Part shown: positions 34,844 to 42,952 of the stretch, one piece after another
How positions within the stretch are numbered: position 1 is the first letter of the stretch
Layout of the letters: each line of letters starts with the position of its first letter
Assembly: GCF_003555545.1 (NCBI RefSeq)
Contig: NZ_CP032157.1
Location: 62,001-126,000 of the forward strand
Source: Paraflavitalea soli
GTDB taxonomy: Bacteria; Bacteroidota; Bacteroidia; Chitinophagales; Chitinophagaceae
Length of the DNA stretch: 64,000 nucleotides
Direction of reading: 5' to 3'
The notes under the pieces: generated by a model
Told to the model about the DNA's origin: nothing
Seen by the model: only the letters and a program-made list of their open reading frames with translations
The model's database searches: none
Made by a program: the position numbers and the translations under genes

Positions 34844-35503
34844 TTAAACGCGCTCGGTAAGCAAGGCTTTATGCAACCAGGGTGCAGTATAGTCCTCTAT
34901 GAAACCGGTTATATTGGTGTAGGCAGCAAATTCTTCTTCCATGTGCATACTGGTAATGACCACGGCCTGCATACCGGCATTTTGAGCGGCTTCCACACCT
35001 TTGGGGGCATCTTCAAAGACCACACAATCTTCCGGCGCTACGCCCAATTCAGCCGCGCATTTGAGATAGGTCTCGGGGTCAGGCTTGCTTTTTACTACGT
35101 TATCAGCACTTACAATACTACTAAAATAATGCCGTATGTGCAGTCCATCGAGCACAAAGTCGATGTTAAAAGTGATGGCTGCAGAGCCGATGGCCAGTTT
35201 GATGTGCTGGTGGTATGCCTGTTCCAGGAATTGATCCAGGCCTTTGATGAGCCTGAGGTTGGGTCTGAACTCCCGCTGGTATTGTTCTTCTTTGGCATAA
35301 CCCATGCTGTCTTTCTCGCTTTCGGAAAAACGACCGGGGAAAATGCGTTCCAGCAATTCATTATTCTTGCCATAACATTCTTCTTTGGTGCGTTCCAGGG
35401 AAATATCGGCGCCCAGGTTGGTGAGGATGGTGTGCCAGGCTTTGATGTGATAACCCATATCGTCGATCATCGTTCCATTCAGGTCGAATAAGAATGCTTT
35501 CAT
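34844..35503 (-). CDS. HAD-superfamily phosphatase, beta-phosphoglucomutase-like
   Basis: The frame is open to 35563, but MKAFLFDLNGTMIDDMG at 35503 is the normal family start and gives 219 residues. It has HAD motif I (D-L-N-G-T, with asparagine between the aspartates' usual D-x-D-G-T pattern), a helical cap, motif III lysine in VVKSKPDPETYL and motif IV around VVFEDAPKGVEAAQNAGM. The motif I second aspartate is replaced by asparagine in DLNGT, which is seen in phosphoglucomutase-like members. It is a cytoplasmic sugar-phosphate phosphatase or mutase; the substrate is unknown. Confidence 0.88.
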   Translation of the reverse strand: MKAFLFDLNGTMIDDMGYHIKAWHTILTNLGADISLERTKEECYGKNNELLERIFPGRFSESEKDSMGYAKEEQYQREFRPNLRLIKGLDQFLEQAYHQHIKLAIGSAAITFNIDFVLDGLHIRHYFSSIVSADNVVKSKPDPETYLKCAAELGVAPEDCVVFEDAPKGVEAAQNAGMQAVVITSMHMEEEFAAYTNITGFIEDYTAPWLHKALLTERV

Positions 35504-35526
35504 AGGGGGCAAAGATAGGGAATACA

Positions 35527-35576
35527 GGCAACGAGGCAACCAGGCATCAAGGCAAGGAGGCAATGAGACATCGAGG
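35527..35576. repeat. Period-8 array, six units
   Basis: GGCAACGA (35527), GGCAACCA (35535), GGCATCAA (35543), GGCAAGGA (35551), GGCAATGA (35559) and GACATCGA (35567) run in register between the HAD and acyltransferase genes. The first 16 bases are identical to the array at 16121. Confidence 0.75.
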
Positions 35577-35578
35577 GG

Positions 35579-36757
35579 TTAGATGTATTTCCGGGTGGTA
35601 TTAATTTTTCTCAACAGGGATGTGGTGAGCCAGCTTAAAGCAAGCGCGATTATAAACGTGATGCTGAATTTTATCACTGCATGCAATGGTAATGGCAACA
35701 GCAGGTACTGACACCATACCACAAAGATGTAATGCACCAGGTAAATGCCATAGGCATTGGCGGTGAGGGATTGCATGGCTGGTTTGGGTGAAAGAATGCC
35801 CGCTTTAAACATGGAGAGGAAGGCCAGGCAACTGGCCGTACAGGAGGCAGTATACATAGCGAAATACAATAACCAGGCCGGCGGTTCTGCCAGGTGCTTT
35901 GATTGAACCAGGCTGGTGAGTGTATCAGGAACAATGGTGAGTAATACATACATCACCACACATAGAACGGTCCATACGGGCCACTTTAGTTTCAGCACTG
36001 ATGTGTCGGCAAAGAGGCCTTTTCCCAGGTCGATGCTGCCTGCCACGGCTCCCAATATAAAATACCCAAAATAGAGTACTACGCGGCTCAGCTGGAAGTC
36101 GAAGGGATAAAAGCCTGTCCAGGTGCCGGACCCTACTGCCATAGCCAGGGGCACATACAACAGGAAGGTGGCGAGGAAGAAGAATAGGAAGAGCCCGCCG
36201 GGTTTGTTTTGCAGTCCCGATAGCCAGGCGCCTGCTTTGGTGAGCAGTCCACCCACCAGTGGATACAGCAAAGCGAGTAGCAGGTTGAAAGCAAACAATA
36301 CCCAGATGAACCAGGGTGGCCCTACGGGCCATTGCTCGATGGTGAAGAAATCAATAATATAAGCTTTGATATGGTGCTGGTGATGGGCCAGGTAATAAGC
36401 AGGGTAGTAGGCTATCAACATCAATAGGGATACGGCCGCTACAAAAGGAATGAAGAGGCGGTAAAACCTATCGCGCAGGAAAGCTGCTACTCCTTTCTTA
36501 CGCAGGGCAGGCAGCGCAAAAATGCCGCTGATGAAAAACATCAGTGACATGAAGAATACATCATTGAAGTTCTCAAAGATGTCCATACCGATCCACCGGT
36601 GGGTGTCCACTACCGGGTGGGTGGACAGAATATACGCTTCGGGATGAAAGGCGGCGAAAGTGGTATAGGCCAGGGAGGCATGATGGGCTACCACCAGTAC
36701 GGTGAGCGCAGATCGCAGGTAGTCAAGCCATAAGATGCGATTGGGTGTAGCCCCCAT
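35579..36757 (-). CDS. Acyltransferase family 3 membrane protein
   Basis: The 392-residue protein has about ten membrane segments and starts with RILWLDYLRSALTVLVVAHHASLAY, the acyltransferase-3 opening with the R/D-x-x-R-x-x-x-x-x-x-V-V-x-x-H pattern. FFMSLMFFISGIFALPALRKKG and RFYRLFIPF are also typical. Family members move acyl groups (acetyl, succinyl) onto glycans at the inner membrane, similar to OpgC. The acceptor is unknown. It is divergent from the GH39 gene across 177 bp. Confidence 0.88.
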   Translation of the reverse strand: MGATPNRILWLDYLRSALTVLVVAHHASLAYTTFAAFHPEAYILSTHPVVDTHRWIGMDIFENFNDVFFMSLMFFISGIFALPALRKKGVAAFLRDRFYRLFIPFVAAVSLLMLIAYYPAYYLAHHQHHIKAYIIDFFTIEQWPVGPPWFIWVLFAFNLLLALLYPLVGGLLTKAGAWLSGLQNKPGGLFLFFFLATFLLYVPLAMAVGSGTWTGFYPFDFQLSRVVLYFGYFILGAVAGSIDLGKGLFADTSVLKLKWPVWTVLCVVMYVLLTIVPDTLTSLVQSKHLAEPPAWLLYFAMYTASCTASCLAFLSMFKAGILSPKPAMQSLTANAYGIYLVHYIFVVWCQYLLLPLPLHAVIKFSITFIIALALSWLTTSLLRKINTTRKYI

Positions 36758-36934
36758 GAGGTTAGTTTACACTGAAACGGATGGATACAGGAAAAGGTTA
36801 CAGTTTGCAGGAAATAATCTTTTTCATTGGATGATGAAGTTCGCTGCTTAATTGTTAATTTGACACTTGAATAGAAAGGCTATCGCCATTAGTTAATAAA
36901 GCCATCCAACGTCACCAATTGATCCTAACGAGTT

Positions 36935-38620
36935 ATGAAACATCTTGCCATAGCAGCTTCCTGCCTCGCAGTTTTATTTGCAACTCCCTCGTCTGCACAA
37001 AATGACCCGGTGGTAATACGGGCCGATCTGACCAAAACTACCGGTGATATGAAGCCGGTATGGGCCTGGTTTGGGTACGATGAGCCCAACTATACTTACA
37101 TGAAGGATGGAAAGAAATTGTTGTCGGAGTTGGCTGCCTTGAGCCCGGTACCGGTGTATGTGCGGGCACACAACCTGCTCACCACGGGTGATGGAACAGC
37201 GGCCTTAAAATGGGGCTCTACCAACGCCTATACGGAAGATGCACAGGGCAACCCGGTATACAACTGGCGTATTACAGACAGTATTTTTGATACGTATGTG
37301 CAGCGGGGCATGAAGCCGCTGGCGCAATTTGGTTTTATGCCCGAGGCATTGTCATCCAAACCGCAGCCTTATCGCCATTATTGGAAGCCCGGAAATCCTT
37401 ACAATGAAATATATACGGGCTGGGCTTATCCTCCGAATGATTATAAAAAATGGGGCGCGCTGGTATACGAATGGGTAAAGCATTGTGTGGCGCGCTATGG
37501 AAAGAAAGAGGTGGAAAGCTGGTATTGGGAATTGTGGAATGAGCCCAATATCAGTTACTGGAAAGGTACGGTGCAGGAGTTTTGCAAATTGTATGATTAC
37601 ACGGCGGATGCGGTGAAGCGTGCATTGCCAACCGCCCGGCTCGGCGGACCGGATGCCACAGGCCCTTCCTGGGATGTAGCAGCCAAATTTCTCAAGACCT
37701 TTATTCAACATTGTACCAGCGATACGAATTATGTAACGGGCAAGATCGGTACGCCGCTTGACTTTATTGCTTTTCATGCCAAGGGCGCACCCAGGGTAGT
37801 GGATGGCCATGTGCGAATGGGCATAAGCAATCAACTGCGCGATATATCGGATGGGTTTAAGCTGGTAGCTTCTATCGCTGCTGTGAAGAACCTGCCGATC
37901 GTGATCGGTGAGTCGGACCCCGAAGGATGTGCTGCCTGTGGTATGGCTACCAACCCGGAGAATGCCTATCGCAATGGTACGATGTATTCTTCCTATACAG
38001 CGGCTTCTTTTGCCCGCAAGTATTTACTGGCTGATCATTTTGGCGTTAATTTCCTGGGAGCGGTATCCTGGTCTTTTGAATTTGAGAACCAGCCCTGGTT
38101 TTATGGGTTCCGCGACCTGGCCACCAATGGGGTTGATAAGCCCGTGCTGAATGTATTTCGCATGTTTGGTATGATGAAGGGAAAGCGGGTAGCGGTAACG
38201 GGCAACCGGATGATGCCTTTGATGAGCATCCGTGATTCGGGGGTACGAAAACCGGCCACGGATATTGGCGGGTTGGCGGCCAGTAATAAAAAGAGCGCTA
38301 CGATGATGGTGTGGAATTACCACGATGACGACCTGGCAGGCCAACCTGAACAGGTGCAGGTGGTAATGGAAGGGGTGTCCGCAAAAAAAGTAACTGTTAC
38401 GCAGTATGTAGTAGATAAGCACCACAGTAACTCGTATGAGGTGTGGAAGCAAATGGGATCACCTCAGCAGCCGACACCTGAACAGATCGCTCAGCTGGAA
38501 AAAGCCGGGCAGCTTGAACAGGCCAGTGTAGAACGGAATGTGGTGGTGCAGGATGGGAAGCTGACTGTTCCGATCACGATTGAAAGACAAGGGGTGGTGT
38601 TGTTGAAAGTAGAATGGTAA
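36935..38620 (+). CDS. GH39-family glycoside hydrolase (beta-xylosidase-like)
   Basis: The 561-residue secreted protein has a signal peptide (MKHLAIAASCLAVLFATPSSA) and a TIM barrel with the clan GH-A acid/base Glu203 in ELWNEPNISYW and the nucleophile Glu326 in VIGESDPEG. GYDEPNYTYM and the following VYVRAHNLLTTGDG match GH39. Known GH39 activities include beta-xylosidase, alpha-L-iduronidase and, in newer groups, alpha-L-arabinofuranosidase-type or beta-glycosidase activities. The position near the arabinan locus suggests plant cell-wall side chains. The C-terminal 170 residues form a beta sandwich typical of the family. Confidence 0.85.
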   Translation: MKHLAIAASCLAVLFATPSSAQNDPVVIRADLTKTTGDMKPVWAWFGYDEPNYTYMKDGKKLLSELAALSPVPVYVRAHNLLTTGDGTAALKWGSTNAYTEDAQGNPVYNWRITDSIFDTYVQRGMKPLAQFGFMPEALSSKPQPYRHYWKPGNPYNEIYTGWAYPPNDYKKWGALVYEWVKHCVARYGKKEVESWYWELWNEPNISYWKGTVQEFCKLYDYTADAVKRALPTARLGGPDATGPSWDVAAKFLKTFIQHCTSDTNYVTGKIGTPLDFIAFHAKGAPRVVDGHVRMGISNQLRDISDGFKLVASIAAVKNLPIVIGESDPEGCAACGMATNPENAYRNGTMYSSYTAASFARKYLLADHFGVNFLGAVSWSFEFENQPWFYGFRDLATNGVDKPVLNVFRMFGMMKGKRVAVTGNRMMPLMSIRDSGVRKPATDIGGLAASNKKSATMMVWNYHDDDLAGQPEQVQVVMEGVSAKKVTVTQYVVDKHHSNSYEVWKQMGSPQQPTPEQIAQLEKAGQLEQASVERNVVVQDGKLTVPITIERQGVVLLKVEW

Positions 38621-38786
38621 AGTGTTTCGTGTTTTGAGTTCCGGGTGTCGGGTTGCTACCGCGGTTAGGGTTGCTGTCTGGCATTGTGCATACTTGATAT
38701 TTTTGCATTTTTTTCTAAGCAAAGATGATATTAATTGCGTTGCTGCACCTAAAGAACCCGTAACGCTACACCCGAAACCCGTAACA
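38621..38786. repeat. Spacer element copy 1 (about 165 bp)
   Basis: It starts right after the GH39 stop and fills the convergent spacer. Arm A (CGGGTTGCTACCGCG) is at 38649-38663 and arm B (CTAAAGAACCCG) at 38749-38760, giving a 112-bp core. Both outer flanks are made of G/T-rich or C/A-rich heptads (for example GTTCCGG, GTGTCGG on the left and ACACCCG, AAACCCG on the right), so the ends are inverted relative to each other. Confidence 0.7.
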
Positions 38787-38789
38787 GTA

Positions 38790-40304
38790 TTATTCTCCCA
38801 GCCAGGAACTTACGATCTTCTTCTGTAACGATGTAGGGTTGGGGAGGCGTGTTATTTTATAAGTTGATGTGTCCATGCTCAATCCGGCATAGCCAAGGTA
38901 TTTGGTATAATCCAGCTCTTTGGTCGTATAGACATAATCAAACAACTCCGTCAATGGATCACCGGCGATTTTAGTGATCACCTGGCGCAATTCCTCTTCT
39001 GTAAATCCTCTTTGCTTCTTTTGGTAGTATTCCTTGTACAGGGTGCGCATCACATCATCCAGTGACTTTTTATTGTTTGTCTTTTGCCGGATGGTGAAGT
39101 CAAACAACATGCCCACCACCGGGCCTTTGTCATAGTAGGAAATGGTCTTGTTCTCTTTGTCATCCTTGCGGCCAAAAGGCCCGTCGGACCAGGTCTCATA
39201 ACTGGCCTGCTGCAGGGATTGATAACGTTTGCCGATCCCTTTCTCAAAGGCCTTGATATTGCCGGTGAAAGCATTGAGCAGGTCCTCTTCCGTACTGAGA
39301 CCGGCGCGTTTAACGATGAGGTACTCATAATAAACGGAAAGTCCTTCTGATACCCACAATTGGTTGGTACGGCTGCCATTGTCATAATCGAAAGGTCCTA
39401 ACTCGATAGGGCGGATACGCTTTACATTGTAATGATGGAAATATTCATGGGCCAGGAAGTTGAGGGCCCTGATGCGGGAGGCAGTATCATTCTGCGACTC
39501 ACCGCTGAAGGAGATCGCGGTAGAGTTCAGTTGCTCAATGCCACCCATGCCCCTGGGGCTGATAGACAGGAATGTATAATGCTTGTAAGGAATATCACCT
39601 ATGAGATCAGTGGCGGTGGTGATAATCTTTTTGAGGTCATTCATGAATGCCTGCCTGTCAAAATCACCCAGCTCATACCCGATGAATCTGTGAGAGATGC
39701 CCCGCACGGTAAAAGCCGGCAGCTCTTCGAGGTTGCCGATCAAAAAAGGACTATCGTACAGCACATCAAAATTGGACGCGGTATACGTGAATGATCTACC
39801 TGGTACTGAATCAAGCCCGGTAGCTACATTGTTCCAACCGGTATAGGGTTTGATCTGCACGGTTGCCGGGAGGTTGATCCTGCCCGCAGGGTGTATAAAT
39901 ACACCTGCCGGCCTGATGAAGGCGCGCTCTTCATCTATATAGGGAGTACCCACAAATAAGCGGACGGTCTTTACATCATAACTGATGGTGAAGGCTGCCT
40001 GCTTCTGATGGGATATATGCCAGGTATTGCCCGCGCTCATATGCCAGGGGATGGTATCGCCGGCGGCATTCTTTACGGTGAAATGCTCTACGTTCTTAGC
40101 ATAGTCCATGCGCTGGTAATAGCCGGGTGTCCATACGGGCATTTTGAAATCTGTTGCCGTATCTTTTATGGCGGAACAGCGCAGCTCCACATGAAAATAA
40201 TGATTGGCGGGCTGCTCCATAGAAACCGTGAAGTGGAGCTGTTGGGCTGTAGCTATTAAGTTGATTAGGCATATGCTAAGCGTGAGGGTTATTCTCCTGG
40301 TCAT
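38790..40304 (-). CDS. M61-family metallopeptidase, exported
   Basis: The 504-residue protein has a signal peptide (about residues 1-20) and an M61 glycyl-aminopeptidase-type layout: an N-terminal beta domain (FKMPVWTPGYYQRMDYAKNV) and a thermolysin-like catalytic domain with the zinc motif HEYFHHYN (His about residue 286) followed by the third-ligand region WVSEGLSVYYEYL. M61 enzymes are usually about 600 residues with a C-terminal PDZ domain; here the protein ends soon after the catalytic helices and no PDZ domain is seen. The gene is bounded by element copies on both sides and belongs to a minus-strand group of three peptidase-type genes. Confidence 0.88.
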   Translation of the reverse strand: MTRRITLTLSICLINLIATAQQLHFTVSMEQPANHYFHVELRCSAIKDTATDFKMPVWTPGYYQRMDYAKNVEHFTVKNAAGDTIPWHMSAGNTWHISHQKQAAFTISYDVKTVRLFVGTPYIDEERAFIRPAGVFIHPAGRINLPATVQIKPYTGWNNVATGLDSVPGRSFTYTASNFDVLYDSPFLIGNLEELPAFTVRGISHRFIGYELGDFDRQAFMNDLKKIITTATDLIGDIPYKHYTFLSISPRGMGGIEQLNSTAISFSGESQNDTASRIRALNFLAHEYFHHYNVKRIRPIELGPFDYDNGSRTNQLWVSEGLSVYYEYLIVKRAGLSTEEDLLNAFTGNIKAFEKGIGKRYQSLQQASYETWSDGPFGRKDDKENKTISYYDKGPVVGMLFDFTIRQKTNNKKSLDDVMRTLYKEYYQKKQRGFTEEELRQVITKIAGDPLTELFDYVYTTKELDYTKYLGYAGLSMDTSTYKITRLPNPTSLQKKIVSSWLGE

Positions 40305-40475
40305 AAGTGTTTCGTGTTTTGAGTGTCGGGTTTCGGGTCTTTAGCTGCAACAATGTAATTAATTATTGTCTTTGCTGAGTGCAACGGTCTAAAAGGACCG
40401 GGTTGCCACCATTCAAAGCTGTATGCTCAAAACGCGGTAGCAACCCGAAATGCTACACCCGAAATCCGGAACTGT
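40305..40475. repeat. Spacer element copy 2 (about 170 bp, inverted)
   Basis: It fills the entire spacer between the S9 stop and the M61 start codon. Arm B is inverted at 40334-40344 (CGGGTCTTTAG) and arm A inverted at 40433-40447 (CGCGGTAGCAACCCG), core 114 bp. The word AGCAAAGA lies 35 bp inside arm B here (inverted, 40369) and in copy 1 (38718), and TTAATT lies at the matching place. Heptads flank both ends. Confidence 0.7.
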
Positions 40476-40477
40476 AG

Positions 40478-42763
40478 TTACTTTATTTCGCCGGCATTCC
40501 TGTCGGGCGGATCAACACCCAGCAATTGTTGTACAAAGAAATCTCTTTTCTTCTTACGGCCATAAGGACCACCATCGCTATGACCCATGCCTGGCACGGT
40601 AAGCAGATCAAACATTTTATTGGATTTGATCAGTGCATCGGCCAGGCGGTAAGTAGATTCAGGTGGTACATTGGTATCGGCTTCACCTACGATGAGCAAC
40701 AGCTTTCCTTGTAGCTTGCTTGCATTGGTAATATTGGATTGCTCTTCGTAATGCTTGCCAATGGGATAACCCATCCATTGTTCGTTCCACCATTGCTTGT
40801 CTACGCGGTTGTCATGACAACCGCAGGCAGATACTGCCGCTTTATAAAACTCGGGGTGAAACAACAGCGCCCCGGTAGAATTTTGCCCGCCGGCAGAAGT
40901 GCCATATACGCCTACCCGTGTAGTATCTACATAGGGATATTTTTCGGCCAGGGCTTTGATCCATAAAATGCGATCAGGCAGGCCTGCATCAGCGAGGTTT
41001 TGCCAGCACACATCATGGAAGGCCTTGGAGCGGTTGGCCGTGCCCATACCATCACACTGGATGACAATGAAGCCCAGCTCGGCCATGCTCTGCATTTCAC
41101 CATGTGTCATAAAGTTTTTGGGTACAAAGGCATCCTGTGGACCGGCATAGATATTTTCAATGACAGGGTATCGCTTGTTGGGATCAAAATGGCGGGGTCT
41201 GCATACTACTCCCCAGATATCTGTTTTGCCATCCCTGGCTTTGGCGACAAATACTTCGGGAAGCCGTACACCCAGGGCCAGGTAAGCAGAAATATCTGCT
41301 TTCTCCAGTTCCATCACGGGTTTATTATCGGCTGCACGCACCAGGGAAGTTATGGGCGCTATATCAGGCGCCGAATAAGTATCGGTGAAATACTTTCTGT
41401 CGGGCGAAAAATTGACGGTATGGTTACCGGCAGCGGGGGTAAGGGATACCAGTTTTTTACCATCAAAGCCAATGCGGTAGAAATGTATATTGTAGGGATC
41501 TTCACCTGCCTGCATACCGCTGGCGCGGAACCAGATCTCCTTTTTCTTTTCATCCACACTGTCAATCTCCCGTACTACCCAATTGCCGGCGGTGATCGCA
41601 TTTTTGACAACACCTTTCCCGGCATCTACCAGGTACAGGTGGCGCCATCCGTCTTTTTCAGAGCTCCAGATAATTTCATCGGTTTCTGGCAGGTAATGCG
41701 TAAATATGCGTTGTTCATAGATGAAGGTGCTGGTTTGCTCATCCACAATATTGCGCGTATTGCCGGTTTCGCTGTCTACTTCAATGATACGGAAACGCTG
41801 ATGACCACGGTCTGCCTTTTCATAGGTGAAGAAGCGGCTGTCTTTTTTCCAGCGTATATAGGGTGAGCCCAGGAAATCATATTTCTCGGTATTGATCTTA
41901 ACCGCTTTTTGGGCTGCGATGTTGAACGTATACATTTCATAGCTGGTAAATTCATCCCCGGGCTGTGCATAGCGTTGTGAGCGCAGCTGACCACGCATGG
42001 TATTGGGCTGTGAGGTGAGGATATAATACACCTCTTTCTGCTCACGGGGATCGATCTTATACCCAATGGCATATTTGCTATCGGGGCTCCACACCAGCTG
42101 GCCATAGGGCTTTTCTTTGGTGCCATCGGTTGTAAACCGGATGGCATCCTGACTGGCAGCAGGTCTTATATAAACGTTATTGTCCCTGATGAATGATACC
42201 CATTGTTTGTCGGGCGAGAGGCTGTCCCTTCTGCCATCACGGTCCCAGCGTGGGCGTCTGCGGGGGTTGGGCATATTGGCTGCCAGCGTATCGGGAGCTG
42301 CTGTACTGGTACAGGTTTGTTTGAGTACATCATATTGCCACCACTTGTCCTGGTGCCGGAAGGTGATCTGTTTGGCCTTGTTGTCAAATACCAGGGCATT
42401 AATGCCCAGCCTTTTGGCGGTGACGGCTTTGCCGGAGGCCTGGCCCAGGGCCGCAGCGAGCTGAGCGTGGTCGAAGGCTGGTGCTTTTTTGCCGGCTACC
42501 GCATCTACATAAATATATTCTGTAGTGCTGTCCTTAAGGTTGTTGCGGTACCAGAAGCCTTTGTTATCGGCCTGCCAGTTGGCTTGTACAGTTGTTTTAA
42601 AAACTGAATTGCGGGCCAGGCTGTCCAGTTCAGCTGCCTCACGGTAGCGCTGCATGATCTCCTCATGGCCGGGCCTGTAATCGGAAGGCTTGTTGGGTTG
42701 AGCATTGGTCAACAAGGCGCCTAACAGGCACGATGAGACAATCAATGATTTGTAATATGTCAT
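40478..42763 (-). CDS. S9-family prolyl oligopeptidase (dipeptidyl peptidase IV type)
   Basis: The 761-residue protein has a signal peptide, an N-terminal beta-propeller (about residues 60-500, with DKQWVSFIRDNNVYIRP and repeated W-S-P-D-type turns) and a C-terminal alpha/beta hydrolase domain. The nucleophile is about Ser622 in GVYGTSAGGQ; the aspartate is in LIVGEADTNVPPES and the histidine in VPGMGHSDGG. DPP IV-type enzymes of Bacteroidota cut dipeptides from peptides in the periplasm. The gene sits between two spacer-element copies. Confidence 0.9.
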   Translation of the reverse strand: MTYYKSLIVSSCLLGALLTNAQPNKPSDYRPGHEEIMQRYREAAELDSLARNSVFKTTVQANWQADNKGFWYRNNLKDSTTEYIYVDAVAGKKAPAFDHAQLAAALGQASGKAVTAKRLGINALVFDNKAKQITFRHQDKWWQYDVLKQTCTSTAAPDTLAANMPNPRRRPRWDRDGRRDSLSPDKQWVSFIRDNNVYIRPAASQDAIRFTTDGTKEKPYGQLVWSPDSKYAIGYKIDPREQKEVYYILTSQPNTMRGQLRSQRYAQPGDEFTSYEMYTFNIAAQKAVKINTEKYDFLGSPYIRWKKDSRFFTYEKADRGHQRFRIIEVDSETGNTRNIVDEQTSTFIYEQRIFTHYLPETDEIIWSSEKDGWRHLYLVDAGKGVVKNAITAGNWVVREIDSVDEKKKEIWFRASGMQAGEDPYNIHFYRIGFDGKKLVSLTPAAGNHTVNFSPDRKYFTDTYSAPDIAPITSLVRAADNKPVMELEKADISAYLALGVRLPEVFVAKARDGKTDIWGVVCRPRHFDPNKRYPVIENIYAGPQDAFVPKNFMTHGEMQSMAELGFIVIQCDGMGTANRSKAFHDVCWQNLADAGLPDRILWIKALAEKYPYVDTTRVGVYGTSAGGQNSTGALLFHPEFYKAAVSACGCHDNRVDKQWWNEQWMGYPIGKHYEEQSNITNASKLQGKLLLIVGEADTNVPPESTYRLADALIKSNKMFDLLTVPGMGHSDGGPYGRKKKRDFFVQQLLGVDPPDRNAGEIK

Positions 42764-42783
42764 TGTTAAAATATTTGGTCGGG

Positions 42784-42951
42784 TAATGTTCCGGGTTCCG
42801 GGTTTGGAGTTTCGGGTTGCTGCCGCGATCTGAGTTTACGGCATTGTTTTGGCGAGCTTGGTTCACAAAACCGCCGCAAGGCAGCAATACTAATCGTTCA
42901 TTTATGCCGCTACACCTAAAGAACCCGAAACTCTACACTCCAAACACGAAA
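42784..42951. repeat. Spacer element copy 3 (about 165 bp)
   Basis: It fills the spacer between the DUF885 stop and the S9 start. Arm A (CGGGTTGCTGCCGCG) is at 42813-42827 and arm B (CTAAAGAACCCG) at 42916-42927, core 115 bp, in the same orientation as copy 1. The left flank reads as heptads GTTCCGG, GTTCCGG, GTTTGGA, GTTTCGG. The central part has diverged from the other copies. Confidence 0.7.
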
Positions 42952-42952
42952 T

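Noticed and set aside
40305-40475. Possible insertion sequence between S9 and M61 genes
   Set aside because: The element is too short to code for a transposase and no target duplication is evident; it is reported as a non-coding spacer element.
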